This document shows, piece after piece, positions 28,581-36,771 of a DNA stretch of 64,000 nt; positions within the stretch are counted from its first letter, which is position 1, and each line of letters opens with the position of its first letter. The position numbers and the translations under genes were made by a program. This DNA is from Roseiarcus sp050010035 (lineage in GTDB: Bacteria; Pseudomonadota; Alphaproteobacteria; Rhizobiales; Beijerinckiaceae), in NCBI GenBank assembly GCA_050010035.1, contig JBEKLU010000003.1, positions 41,411 to 105,410 on the forward strand, written 5' to 3'. Under the pieces are notes generated by a model that was not told where the DNA came from, made no database searches, and was given only the letters and a program-made list of their open reading frames with translations.

Positions 28581-29597
28581 CTATCTCGATGCGGCCGTCT
28601 CTTTGCTTGGCGTGTCTTCGAGCAGCGCCCTTGCGGTGAACTCGTCGGTAATAAGGACGGTCGGCCGAAAGAGTTTGAAGGCGCCGATCATCGCCTCAAG
28701 CTTATCGAGTCCTCCTGAAACAAAAACCCGGACCGGAGCCGCCGAGATCGTTTCCACCGGAATCGACATTGTTCTTTCATTGAACGAGTGATCGACAAGC
28801 TTGCCATCGATATCGAAAAAATTGAACAACATATCCCCGACGGCGCCAGCCGCGCGCAAACTCGCAAGTTCGGCTTCGGATATGTTGCCAAGAAGTTTTG
28901 CGGTGGAATTCGAGCCGATGTTCCCGACACTGACCACCACCACATCAAGCGATTTGGAGAACTCGTAGATCTCCGACAATCCGCACCGCTCGATGAGTGT
29001 TTCCTTCGTCTTTGCGCTGTCCGCAAACGCCGGCGCGGCAAGCAGATAGCAATCGGCGAGAAAGAAGCGCGCGAACTGTGGTACGAATTCGGCCGGATTG
29101 GCCTGCTGCGCGCGTGTAATCCCGCCGAGCAACGAAACGACGGACAGGCCCGGCACGTGTCTATCCGGGAGGAACGTCAACGATCTGAGCAAAGTTTGAC
29201 CCCAGCCGAGACCAATCTTCATGTTCGGCCGCAACATATCGGAGATGTAATTTCCCGTCGCCGCGCCAATCGCCGGGCGAGGATCGGCGCGCGCCGACGA
29301 AAGCGGGGCCACAATCGCTTCAGGGATGGCGAATTTCTCATGCAGCCCAATTTCTAATTCGGTCAGTTCAGCCAAATCCCGACTGAGCGATATACGAACT
29401 TCATGCGCGGCGTGCGCCTCGGACAGCATCCGCCCCACAGAGATGCGTGTGATGCCAAGCCTGTCGGCGATTGCGCTCTGGGTCATTTCCTCGACGTAAT
29501 ACATCCAAGCGACGCGATGGCGGCGGCGCGACGGCTTTCTGCCGAAAGCCACCGCAATGCCAATCTCATTATTGTTCTTTTTGTCCTCGAATGGCAT
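28581..29597 (-). CDS. SorC-family sugar-binding transcriptional regulator
   Basis: This 338-residue regulator has an N-terminal helix-turn-helix (MTQSAIADRLGITRISVGRM, about residues 38-57). A large SorC-type effector domain follows, including LGWGQTL near residue 128 and SVVSLLGGITR. Family members respond to phosphorylated sugars or polyols and control adjacent PTS or kinase operons. It lies downstream of, and on the same strand as, the dehydrogenase and galactitol-type PTS genes, so it is the likely regulator of that module. Base composition is a little lower in GC than in flanking genes, which suggests transfer. Confidence 0.9.
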   Translation of the reverse strand: MPFEDKKNNNEIGIAVAFGRKPSRRRHRVAWMYYVEEMTQSAIADRLGITRISVGRMLSEAHAAHEVRISLSRDLAELTELEIGLHEKFAIPEAIVAPLSSARADPRPAIGAATGNYISDMLRPNMKIGLGWGQTLLRSLTFLPDRHVPGLSVVSLLGGITRAQQANPAEFVPQFARFFLADCYLLAAPAFADSAKTKETLIERCGLSEIYEFSKSLDVVVVSVGNIGSNSTAKLLGNISEAELASLRAAGAVGDMLFNFFDIDGKLVDHSFNERTMSIPVETISAAPVRVFVSGGLDKLEAMIGAFKLFRPTVLITDEFTARALLEDTPSKETAASR

Positions 29598-29921
29598 TTT
29601 GTCTGCCCCACCTCGCTTTATTCTGTCAAAATAACTATCTTCGCACTTGTGCTCCCCTTTGCAGGGTCATCCCTATCCCTCCTCCGTCGGGGCAATTATC
29701 GATAACGCGTGAAAGCGACCCGCCGCAATAATTGCAAACTCAGTGCATTTGGAGCAGCCGTTGGCTGCGAGAGAAGCCATAACGTTGCCCGCGCAGTAAA
29801 CAACACTAGGGCGAAAGGCCTATCTTCACCTCTGTACACCGGCGATATGCAATCTCCAGCCGTCGAACCCTCCTTTCCAATCGAGTGAGGCCGTGTCTCC
29901 CTTCAAATCCGTATCCGCGCC
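29598..29921. other. Promoter region of the SorC-type regulator
   Basis: No gene is seen. The region contains a perfect GCAGCC-GTT-GGCTGC hairpin at 29754-29768 and AT-richer DNA near the regulator start. The hairpin has no T-run on either strand, so it may be an operator or attenuating structure rather than a terminator. Confidence 0.45.
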
Positions 29922-31046
29922 TCAGGTCCCAGGCTCGATCATGATCTTCATCGAATTGGGCTGGGGATTCGAGGCTATGTCGATCGCTTCCACTGCCTGC
30001 TCCAGGCCGAACCGATGCGACACCAACCGCGTTAGGTCATAACCGGAGCCGTACCCCTCGAATACGATGTCTGCCGCTTCCGGCTGAAAATCCACTGATG
30101 AACTGTAAGAGCCGAGCAGAGTTTTCTCGTCCAAACATATGGCTCCAGGATCAATCACGGCTTCCCCGTGTTGCGTGTGCGCGAAGAGCATGACCTTGCC
30201 GCCAGGACGCGCCGCATCCATGGCTGTCCGGATCAATGCGTTGGCGCCGACCGCGAGGATTACGGCGTCGGCTCCACGCCCCGCGCTTTCCGCCTTGACG
30301 CAAGCCACGACGTCTTCGTTCTTCGCGTCGATGGGGCGGGTCAATCCAAGGCTCCTCGCAATGGCATGGCGCTCGGCGAAGATATCAGAGGTCAGAATCT
30401 TCGCCCCGGAACGCTTGGCTAAAGTCGCCAACAAGATGCCGATCGGGCCCTGACCGATCACCAGTACGGTTTCGTCTGGCTGCAAATCCAGCAATTTGAC
30501 GCCCTTCAGGCAGGTGCTCACCGGTTCGACGAATGCCGCCTGCTCAAAAGGCACTCCATCGGGGATACGCATCACGCCGCCGCGAGCGACGATCCAATCC
30601 ATGACGCGAATGTACTCGGCGAACCCCCCGCCCGAGGGCTCGAATCCAGCCGTTACGCCCACTCGCTTGTACGTTTCACACTGAGCGTAAGTCTTCTTCC
30701 TGCAATAGTAGCACTGCCCGCAGGGAATGTGATGAAGTGCCAACACTCTGTCGCCGACGGAGAACGCCCCTCCGCCTTCCCCGACAGCCACGATCGTCCC
30801 GGCCATCTCGTGTCCGAAGATACGAGGCGCGGAGTGAGAGCCCGTATGGATCTTCTTGAGATCCGTCCCGCAGATGCCGCATGAGGCGACACGAACAAGA
30901 ATTTCTCCCTTCCCGATCTCGGGGACGGGCACCGTTTCCACCCGAACGTCATTCCGTCCACGATACACGGCCGCGCGCATCGTGGCGGGAATGCCGGGAC
31001 TCGAGGCGCCCGCGCTCCGGCCGAAAAGTGCTGTCGTGTCTTGCAT
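29922..31046 (-). CDS. Zinc-dependent polyol/alcohol dehydrogenase (GatD/sorbitol type)
   Basis: This 374-residue medium-chain dehydrogenase has both zinc sites: catalytic CGICGTD and GHEMAG, and structural CGQCYYCRKKTYAQC. The NAD-binding loop is GQGPIG. It lies between the PTS genes and the SorC-type regulator, all on one strand, so oxidation of a phosphorylated polyol (galactitol-1-phosphate 5-dehydrogenase, GatD) is the best guess. The first 22 residues (to PATMRAAVYRG) may be extra; an internal ATG is possible. L-iditol or threonine dehydrogenase would look similar. Confidence 0.88.
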   Translation of the reverse strand: MQDTTALFGRSAGASSPGIPATMRAAVYRGRNDVRVETVPVPEIGKGEILVRVASCGICGTDLKKIHTGSHSAPRIFGHEMAGTIVAVGEGGGAFSVGDRVLALHHIPCGQCYYCRKKTYAQCETYKRVGVTAGFEPSGGGFAEYIRVMDWIVARGGVMRIPDGVPFEQAAFVEPVSTCLKGVKLLDLQPDETVLVIGQGPIGILLATLAKRSGAKILTSDIFAERHAIARSLGLTRPIDAKNEDVVACVKAESAGRGADAVILAVGANALIRTAMDAARPGGKVMLFAHTQHGEAVIDPGAICLDEKTLLGSYSSSVDFQPEAADIVFEGYGSGYDLTRLVSHRFGLEQAVEAIDIASNPQPNSMKIMIEPGT

Positions 31047-31880
31047 GTTCTGTCTCCTTCGAAATCCGTCCGACGTGTCATGGACGGATTGTGCGGCCCC
31101 CCGGAAGGATCGACTTCACTGGCGACTTGGCGCTCACCGACACGCCTTGACGGTCAACTTGGACCGCAAGGCCTTGGCAAAGCGAGCCCGTTGCGATGCT
31201 GGACGAACTCCAGAACGCCAATCATCAAAGTCCGTTCAAGAGGCGTTCCAATCGCCCGATCGACCCGGATCATCGATAGAGGGCGCTCCGTTTCCATACG
31301 CAGCCGAACGAGCGCATCGCCCTCCCTTTCGGGGCCTATGGCTTTCCCGGGGCCTATGGCTTTCCAACGTCTCGAAGGCGGCGCGCCTCCCCTCCCCTTG
31401 CCGGCGTCAGGGGAACAAAACGTTCCCCCGACACTTGCAAGAGCTTCCAAACGCATAGATAGTTTCAATTCGTATCAAAGACTTACAGGCCGACAGCGGT
31501 AACCGGGGCAGATTTCCGGGCAAGCAATTGCAGCATTTTCTTCTCGCAATTGCGAGAGTGAACAATATCAATCGGTTGCGCTACCCATGCCACGTCGCTC
31601 CGATATGTTTTTCGTGGTCTGCCCGGGAATTTGCCCCAGTTACCCGACAGCGCAAACCTCGCAACGAACGCAACCCCTCTACCGGCCGTCGGAGGCCAGT
31701 GTCGTCGCCAATCGTCGCACAGCCATTCACACCGCGCTGTCTGCAATGACGGATGCGCCAACCATGCGCCGGTCCCGTAGCCGCAAAGAGGAGGAACGGA
31801 AGGCGCACCTTCAACAGGCCCATCTATCGACTAACAAAAGAACCTGCCCGTGGCGAATCCGCCAGACTGCCGCCCGACGC
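31047..31880. other. 834-base gap inside the polyol module, no gene recognised
   Basis: Between the dehydrogenase and PTS IIB I find no convincing gene on either strand. Features are an 18-base tandem duplication (31331-31366), a GGGGAAC-AAAAC-GTTCCCC hairpin (31410-31428), and two GCAATTGC-type palindromic cores near 31525-31555. The sequence is lower in GC than its surroundings. A deleted galactitol gene (kinase or aldolase) is possible; the frames show no recognisable remnant. Confidence 0.5.
31331..31366. repeat. 18-base tandem duplication
   Basis: GGGGCCTATGGCTTTCC plus one base is repeated twice head to tail, the second copy differing only in its last base. It lies in the gene-free gap and has no obvious function. 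Confidence 0.85.
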
Positions 31881-32168
31881 TCAACCCTGCAGAATTTTCG
31901 CGATCTTCTCGATAACATCGGCCTTCCCGACGCCGGTCAGGAACGCCAGCGTCACGATAGACGGCTTGGGAAGGTTTTTAGGAATGGGCGTGGTGGAGAC
32001 CACCAGGTCGACGTCCCCCACAAGGCTCGGCACCTCGCTGGCCTTGCACTGACGGCACTCAATCTTGATGCCGCGAGCCTTCATTGCCTCTTCGATCGCA
32101 ACGGCGACCACCGTGGATGTGGCGATCGCAGTGCCGCAGGCGACGAGCACCCTTTTCGTTATAGCCAT
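31881..32168 (-). CDS. gatB: PTS galactitol-type subunit IIB
   Basis: This 95-residue phosphocarrier matches galactitol-specific IIB. The phosphorylated cysteine is Cys11 in VLVACGTAIATSTV, and the compact fold and C-terminal helix fit the family. It is third in the IIC-IIA-IIB run, three bases after IIA. It passes phosphate from IIA to the sugar at IIC in the membrane. Confidence 0.92.
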   Translation of the reverse strand: MAITKRVLVACGTAIATSTVVAVAIEEAMKARGIKIECRQCKASEVPSLVGDVDLVVSTTPIPKNLPKPSIVTLAFLTGVGKADVIEKIAKILQG

Positions 32169-32171
32169 GTC

Positions 32172-32657
32172 TCATCCTTTCGAAGCAGTCGCTTCGACGG
32201 CAAACGCCGCAAAGATTTCGGACGCGGACTTGGCGTCCGCGATCCGGCGGATGGTTGGAGGATCCTGCAGTAGCTCCGCGACTGCCTGCAGCATATCGAT
32301 TTGTTCGTTCTTATCCGTGATGGCAAGCGCGAAGACGACCCTGACCGGCAGTTCCTCGTCCGGATTCTCCATGCTCCGGAACGGGACCGCTTCCGTCAGC
32401 GTGCCGAGCGCGAAGCCGGGCCGCAGGACGTGCTCGCGATCGGTGTGCGGCACGGCGACCGCGAAATCCGGCGCGAGCGGCAGACCGGTCGGTATGGCGG
32501 CTTCCCGGCTGATGGCCGCCGCCCGGTAGCTGGGCTTGACGACGCCGATCTCCTCGAGCTTGTCCGCCAATTGCGCGATGACCTCTTCAGCCGTCCGGGC
32601 GGAGATCCGCAGGCATAGCGCCCGCGGATCGAAATACTGGCTCAAGATCGACGCCAT
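32172..32657 (-). CDS. gatA: PTS galactitol/fructose-type subunit IIA
   Basis: This 161-residue IIA protein has the phosphorylated histidine at His71 in VAVPHTDREH, the family signature. It is located two bases after IIC and three before IIB, all on the minus strand, so the three form one transcript. It accepts phosphate from HPr, which must be encoded elsewhere. Nitrogen-type PtsN is an alternative family but the permease context argues for sugar transport. Confidence 0.9.
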   Translation of the reverse strand: MASILSQYFDPRALCLRISARTAEEVIAQLADKLEEIGVVKPSYRAAAISREAAIPTGLPLAPDFAVAVPHTDREHVLRPGFALGTLTEAVPFRSMENPDEELPVRVVFALAITDKNEQIDMLQAVAELLQDPPTIRRIADAKSASEIFAAFAVEATASKG

Positions 32658-32659
32658 CG

Positions 32660-34114
32660 TCAGTCGCCGGCGATCTTGATCGTGCCGCTCACGGGGACGC
32701 TTTGGTCAGCCGCCGTTGTGTCTTCGCTGCCAGCGAGGCGCTCCCACGCGGCTTCATTGCGCCGGAAGAACCAAATCGCAACGAGGGTCACAAGCAACAG
32801 CAACGCGATGCCTCCGTAACCTGCGACGTTAGCGAGCGCGACCGTAAGAGAGGGCGGCCAGAGGAACCCGTCGGCGATGCTGGTGATCATCGTGGCGTTT
32901 TCCGGCAGCTTGAAGCCGGAGGCCACGGCTGCGGAGGTGAACAGCGGCGCAAGGTACATGGCAAAGTAAAAGCCGATGAGGAGCGTCACCGTTCCGACGA
33001 TCACCATTCGCAGCACGTTTCCATTCAAAAGTGGGGCCGTCAGGGCGACTATGAATGGGATGACGGCGAGATCGGCGAACAGGATGACGCGGTTGCCGGG
33101 CAGGATAACCGACAGCAGGATCGCAATCGGCACCAGGAGGAGCGCGCTGGAGATCGCCGCCGGGTGCCCGATCAGAATCGCGGAGTCGAGCCCGATGTTG
33201 ATCCCCTGATCCTCGGTGGCCTGTCCGCCGCTGCGCTTCTGAATGAACTCGCGCGCCGCTTCCGCGACCGGAATGAGGCCTTCCATCAGGATCTTCACCA
33301 TGCGGGGCAAAAGCACCATGACGGCCGCCAGACTCATGCCGGTCTTCAGCACTTTGGTGACCATGTCTGCGGGGGCTATGTTCCAGTAACCCAGCACGCC
33401 GAGCACCAAACCGATGACCAGTCCCATCACCACCGGCTCGCCCACGACGCCGAGGCGCCGCTGGATCGTGTCCGTGTCGAGATGGATGTCGCGCAGCCCA
33501 GGAATGAGCTCGATGACCCAGTTGACCACGATGGCGATCAGCAGAACTGGCGAGGAGGCCAGCGTCGTGATCGAGACGCCGGGAATCCCGTAGAACCGCT
33601 GGACGCCTTTGGCCGTCCAATCCGCGAAGAACAGGGCGATGACCGTCATGACAGCCGCCGCGCAGATTCCCATCGGAAGCGAATTGGTCGCCGCCACGAC
33701 AAGCGAACCGACGAACGCGAAGTGCCAGAAATTCCAGACGTCGACGTTGAGCGTCCGGGTCAACTTAGCGAAAAGAAGTACGATGTTGACGGCTATGGCG
33801 ACGGGAATGACCCACAGACCGACCGAAGAGCCGAACGCAATGGCGGCCGCCGAGGGCCAGCCGACGTCAACGATATCCCGCTTGATGCCAGTGTTGACCA
33901 CCATCGCGTGAGACACATCGCTCAAGCTGGTCCACATCAGGCCGATGATCAGATTGATGCCGATGAACGCGACGCCAATCATCACGCCGGCGCGAAACGC
34001 CCGTCCTGGCTTCGCGCCCAGAATGAGCGCGATGACGAAAATCACAATCGGTAAAAGGACGGTCGCACCTAGACCGTCGACTACCGCCTTCAGAGCAACG
34101 AGAAAACTGTCCAT
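32660..34114 (-). CDS. gatC: PTS galactitol-type permease IIC
   Basis: This 484-residue integral membrane protein has about 10-12 hydrophobic helices and the GatC landmarks GVAFIGINLIIGL, WPSAAAIAFGS and LPGNRVILFADLA. It is the first gene of the operon (ATG 34114). Substrate is probably galactitol or a related polyol. No tagatose-6-phosphate kinase or aldolase follows, so full catabolism needs genes elsewhere. An FNR/FixK-like sequence lies 87 bases upstream. Confidence 0.93.
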   Translation of the reverse strand: MDSFLVALKAVVDGLGATVLLPIVIFVIALILGAKPGRAFRAGVMIGVAFIGINLIIGLMWTSLSDVSHAMVVNTGIKRDIVDVGWPSAAAIAFGSSVGLWVIPVAIAVNIVLLFAKLTRTLNVDVWNFWHFAFVGSLVVAATNSLPMGICAAAVMTVIALFFADWTAKGVQRFYGIPGVSITTLASSPVLLIAIVVNWVIELIPGLRDIHLDTDTIQRRLGVVGEPVVMGLVIGLVLGVLGYWNIAPADMVTKVLKTGMSLAAVMVLLPRMVKILMEGLIPVAEAAREFIQKRSGGQATEDQGINIGLDSAILIGHPAAISSALLLVPIAILLSVILPGNRVILFADLAVIPFIVALTAPLLNGNVLRMVIVGTVTLLIGFYFAMYLAPLFTSAAVASGFKLPENATMITSIADGFLWPPSLTVALANVAGYGGIALLLLVTLVAIWFFRRNEAAWERLAGSEDTTAADQSVPVSGTIKIAGD

Positions 34115-34200
34115 CCGGCCCTCCCAAAGCCACCATCGATCGCAGGCAACTACCGCGAACAGAATCCAGGAAATGAGGACACATGTTCACCCCCGACGGA

Positions 34201-34214
34201 TTGATCTAAATCAT
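34201..34214. promoter_or_regulatory. Imperfect FNR/FixK-like box
   Basis: TTGATCTAAATCAT differs by one base from TTGAT-N4-ATCAA. It lies in the 296-base intergenic space between the gatC start (minus) and the L,D-transpeptidase gene (plus). The gatC promoter is nearer. The match may be fortuitous. Confidence 0.35.
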
Positions 34215-34410
34215 ATCGGTCCCGGTTGATCGCGCCCGGCCGGCGATTTTCATCCGCTGGGCGAGGCCTGCGCGGCGTCCAATTTTTCGTTTGCCGGGGG
34301 GCGGCGCATCGACTTGGTTTACCTCGTTTCTGGGACTTAGGGGACCGCGAACCGCCGCCGTAGTATTGTCTAAGCGCCCAGTCGGCGCCTGAGCGCAAAG
34401 GCGGTGGAAG

Positions 34411-34929
34411 ATGCGAGTCTCGAGAATCCTTTGTCGCTCGTTTTGCGTAAGCGCCCTGCTCCTGTCGTTCGCCGGCGTGGCGCCCGCCCGCGAGGTCGTC
34501 GAATTCCCTTCGCCCTATTCGGCGGGAACGATCGTGATCAGCCAGAGCGCGCGCAAATTGTTCCTGATCGTCGATTCGCGCACCGCCATCGCCTATCCCG
34601 TCGCCGTCGCCAAGCGCGGCAAGGAATGGAGCGGCTTCGCGCGGGTCGAGGGCAAATACGTCGAACCGGCCTGGTCGCCCCCCGTCGTGGTCCGCCGCGA
34701 CCACCCCGAATTGCCCGACGTGATCCCGGGCGGCTCGCCGCACAATCCGATGGGCGCGCGCGCCATCACCCTCGACCGCGAGGAGGTCGCCATCCACGGC
34801 ACCACCAAGGCGATGCGCCCCTCCGTCGGCACGGCGGCCTCCTACGGCTGCATCCGCATGTACGACGAGGACGTCATCGACCTCTTCGATCGCGTCAGCA
34901 TCGGCGCCGAAGTGCTGATGACGCGCTGA
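34411..34929 (+). CDS. L,D-transpeptidase (YkuD family)
   Basis: This 172-residue exported enzyme makes 3-3 peptidoglycan cross-links or protein-peptidoglycan links. A signal peptide (about residues 1-26, cleavage near APA-REV) precedes a YkuD domain. Catalytic residues are His129 in AIHGTT and Cys147 in SYGCIRM. The start is ATG 34411. The length is typical of minimal alphaproteobacterial L,D-transpeptidases. The neighbours are unrelated housekeeping genes. Confidence 0.94.
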   Translation: MRVSRILCRSFCVSALLLSFAGVAPAREVVEFPSPYSAGTIVISQSARKLFLIVDSRTAIAYPVAVAKRGKEWSGFARVEGKYVEPAWSPPVVVRRDHPELPDVIPGGSPHNPMGARAITLDREEVAIHGTTKAMRPSVGTAASYGCIRMYDEDVIDLFDRVSIGAEVLMTR

Positions 34930-34938
34930 GTCGATCCT

Positions 34939-35166
34939 TTAGAAGTCGGGCGTGAGGCCTTTGATTTCCCAATCGCCATAGCGAACGGGATCGAGCCCGC
35001 CGCGACCGTTCAATTCGCGCGCGCGCCGCGCCGTTTCGCGCGCCCGCCGCTCTTCGGCTTCCGCCAGCGCGCGTTTGGCCGCGTCCGAAAGATCCGGTCT
35101 GAGCGCGTTCGCCGCGCTCTCTTCGCTTCCTGCGTCGGCCGCCGGGCCGGCGTTCGCCTCCGCCAT
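34939..35166 (-). CDS. DUF1674/SdhAF4-like succinate dehydrogenase assembly factor
   Basis: This 75-residue protein ends GLDPVRYGDWEIKGLTPDF, the diagnostic DUF1674 tail shared with eukaryotic SdhAF4, which protects the flavinated SDH subunit. An AAGGAG ribosome-binding site is eight bases before ATG 35166 but only two or three before ATG 35172, so the shorter start is chosen. The charged alanine-rich helix before the tail is typical. Its neighbour rsmB is divergent. Confidence 0.88.
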   Translation of the reverse strand: MAEANAGPAADAGSEESAANALRPDLSDAAKRALAEAEERRARETARRARELNGRGGLDPVRYGDWEIKGLTPDF

Positions 35167-35268
35167 GGGCATAGCTCCTTATCCCCGCCGCGCCAATCTA
35201 CATCGGCGACGCCGGGCGCAAAAGACCGTTGCGTCGGCCTCGGCTGCGCGCGGTGGTTTCGCGCTATA

Positions 35269-36693
35269 GTGCCTCGAGGTGGGACGGCCCCACTGATTCG
35301 GCAAGGGCGGATATTGCAGCCAAACAGACCCAATGGCTTCGGCGCGCGCGGGCCGCGCAGCCCGCCGCCCGCGCCCGATGCGGCGCCGGGCCTGGCCGCG
35401 CGCCTGGCCGCCGCGCAGGCGATCGCCGAGGTGCTGACCTTCGCGCGCCCGCTGGAGGAGCGCGCCGGCGCCGGCGAACCCGAGGGGCGCTTTTCCGGGC
35501 TCGACGCGCGCGACCGCGCGCTGGCCCGATCGATCGCGACCGTTTCGTTTCGGCGGCTGGGCACGATCCGCAAGGCGCTCGGCCGATTTCTGGAAAAAGG
35601 CCTGCCCAGGAAGGCCGGGGCGCTCGAATGGGTGCTGATCGCGGCGGCGGCGCAACTGCTGTTTCTCGACGTCCCCGATCACGCCGCGGTGGATCTAGCG
35701 GTTCGCGCGGCGCGGCTCGACCCCGGCGCCGCGCCTTTCGCCTCGCTCGTCAACGCGGTGCTGCGCAACCTGGCGCGCGCCAGGGAAGAGATTCTCGCCG
35801 GTTCCGATCCGCTCGACGACGACGCGCCGCACTGGCTCGCCCAGCGCTGGCGCGCGAACTACGGCGAAGCGACGGCGCGGCGAATCGCGCGCGCCCATCG
35901 CGACGAGCCGACGCTCGATGTCAGCGTCAAGAGCGACGCCGAGGGTTGGGCGCAACGGTTGGGCGGCGTCGTCCTTCCCACCGGATCGGTCCGCCTGGAC
36001 AGCCACGCGGCGATCGAAGAGCTCGACGGCTACAAGGACGGCGAGTGGTGGGTTCAGGACGCCGCCGCCGCCTTGCCGGCGCGCTTGCTCGGGGCCGGCG
36101 CCGGCATGCGCGTCGTCGATCTCTGCGCCGCCCCCGGCGGCAAGAGCGCCGAACTGGCGATGGCCGGCGCCAGCGTGACCGCCGTCGACCGCTCGGCGGA
36201 GCGGCTCAAGAGGCTCGCCGCCAACTTCGAGCGCCTGCGCCTGCACGCCGAGATCGTCGTTTGCAACGCCCTCAGCTTCGAGGCGGCGCCGTTCGACGCG
36301 ACGCTCATCGACGCGCCCTGCACCGCGACCGGAACGATCCGCCGCCACCCCGACGTCGCCTGGATCAAGCGTCAGGGCGACCTGCCGGCTCTCGTCGAAT
36401 TGCAGAGCCGCCTCCTCGACAAGGCGGTCGCGCTGACCAGGCCGGGCGGCAGAATCGTCTATTGCACCTGTTCGCTCGAGCCCGAGGAGGGCGAGGGCCA
36501 GATCGCGGCTCTCATGCGCCGCAACCCGGACGTCAGGCGCATTCCCATCGAGGCGGCGGAAATCGGCGGCCTCGCGGAATGCGTCAGCCCCGCCGGCGAC
36601 CTGCGCGCGCTGCCCTGCCACTTGCAGGGGCCGACCCCGCGCCAGTCCGGCCTCGACGGCTTCTTCGCCGCGCGGCTGCAAAGGCGGCCGTGA
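35269..36693 (+). CDS. rsmB: 16S rRNA m5C967 methyltransferase (RsmB family)
   Basis: This 474-residue protein has an N-terminal NusB-like RNA-binding domain (about 40-170) and a C-terminal SAM-dependent methyltransferase. Motifs are DLCAAPGGKSAEL for SAM, DAPCTATGTIRRHPD with one conserved cysteine, and YCTCSLEPEEGE with the other. The start is uncertain: GTG 35269 is listed, but homology begins only around residue 40 and a later start is possible. It is followed at 79 bases by purH in the same direction, a common Rhizobiales order. Confidence 0.92.
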   Translation: MPRGGTAPLIRQGRILQPNRPNGFGARGPRSPPPAPDAAPGLAARLAAAQAIAEVLTFARPLEERAGAGEPEGRFSGLDARDRALARSIATVSFRRLGTIRKALGRFLEKGLPRKAGALEWVLIAAAAQLLFLDVPDHAAVDLAVRAARLDPGAAPFASLVNAVLRNLARAREEILAGSDPLDDDAPHWLAQRWRANYGEATARRIARAHRDEPTLDVSVKSDAEGWAQRLGGVVLPTGSVRLDSHAAIEELDGYKDGEWWVQDAAAALPARLLGAGAGMRVVDLCAAPGGKSAELAMAGASVTAVDRSAERLKRLAANFERLRLHAEIVVCNALSFEAAPFDATLIDAPCTATGTIRRHPDVAWIKRQGDLPALVELQSRLLDKAVALTRPGGRIVYCTCSLEPEEGEGQIAALMRRNPDVRRIPIEAAEIGGLAECVSPAGDLRALPCHLQGPTPRQSGLDGFFAARLQRRP

Positions 36694-36771
36694 CGCCGCG
36701 CCCAGTTTCGATTGCGGCAAAACCGTGATAAGGCGCGCCCATTCCCGCCTCCAACCTTGCGAGCCCCCTAA

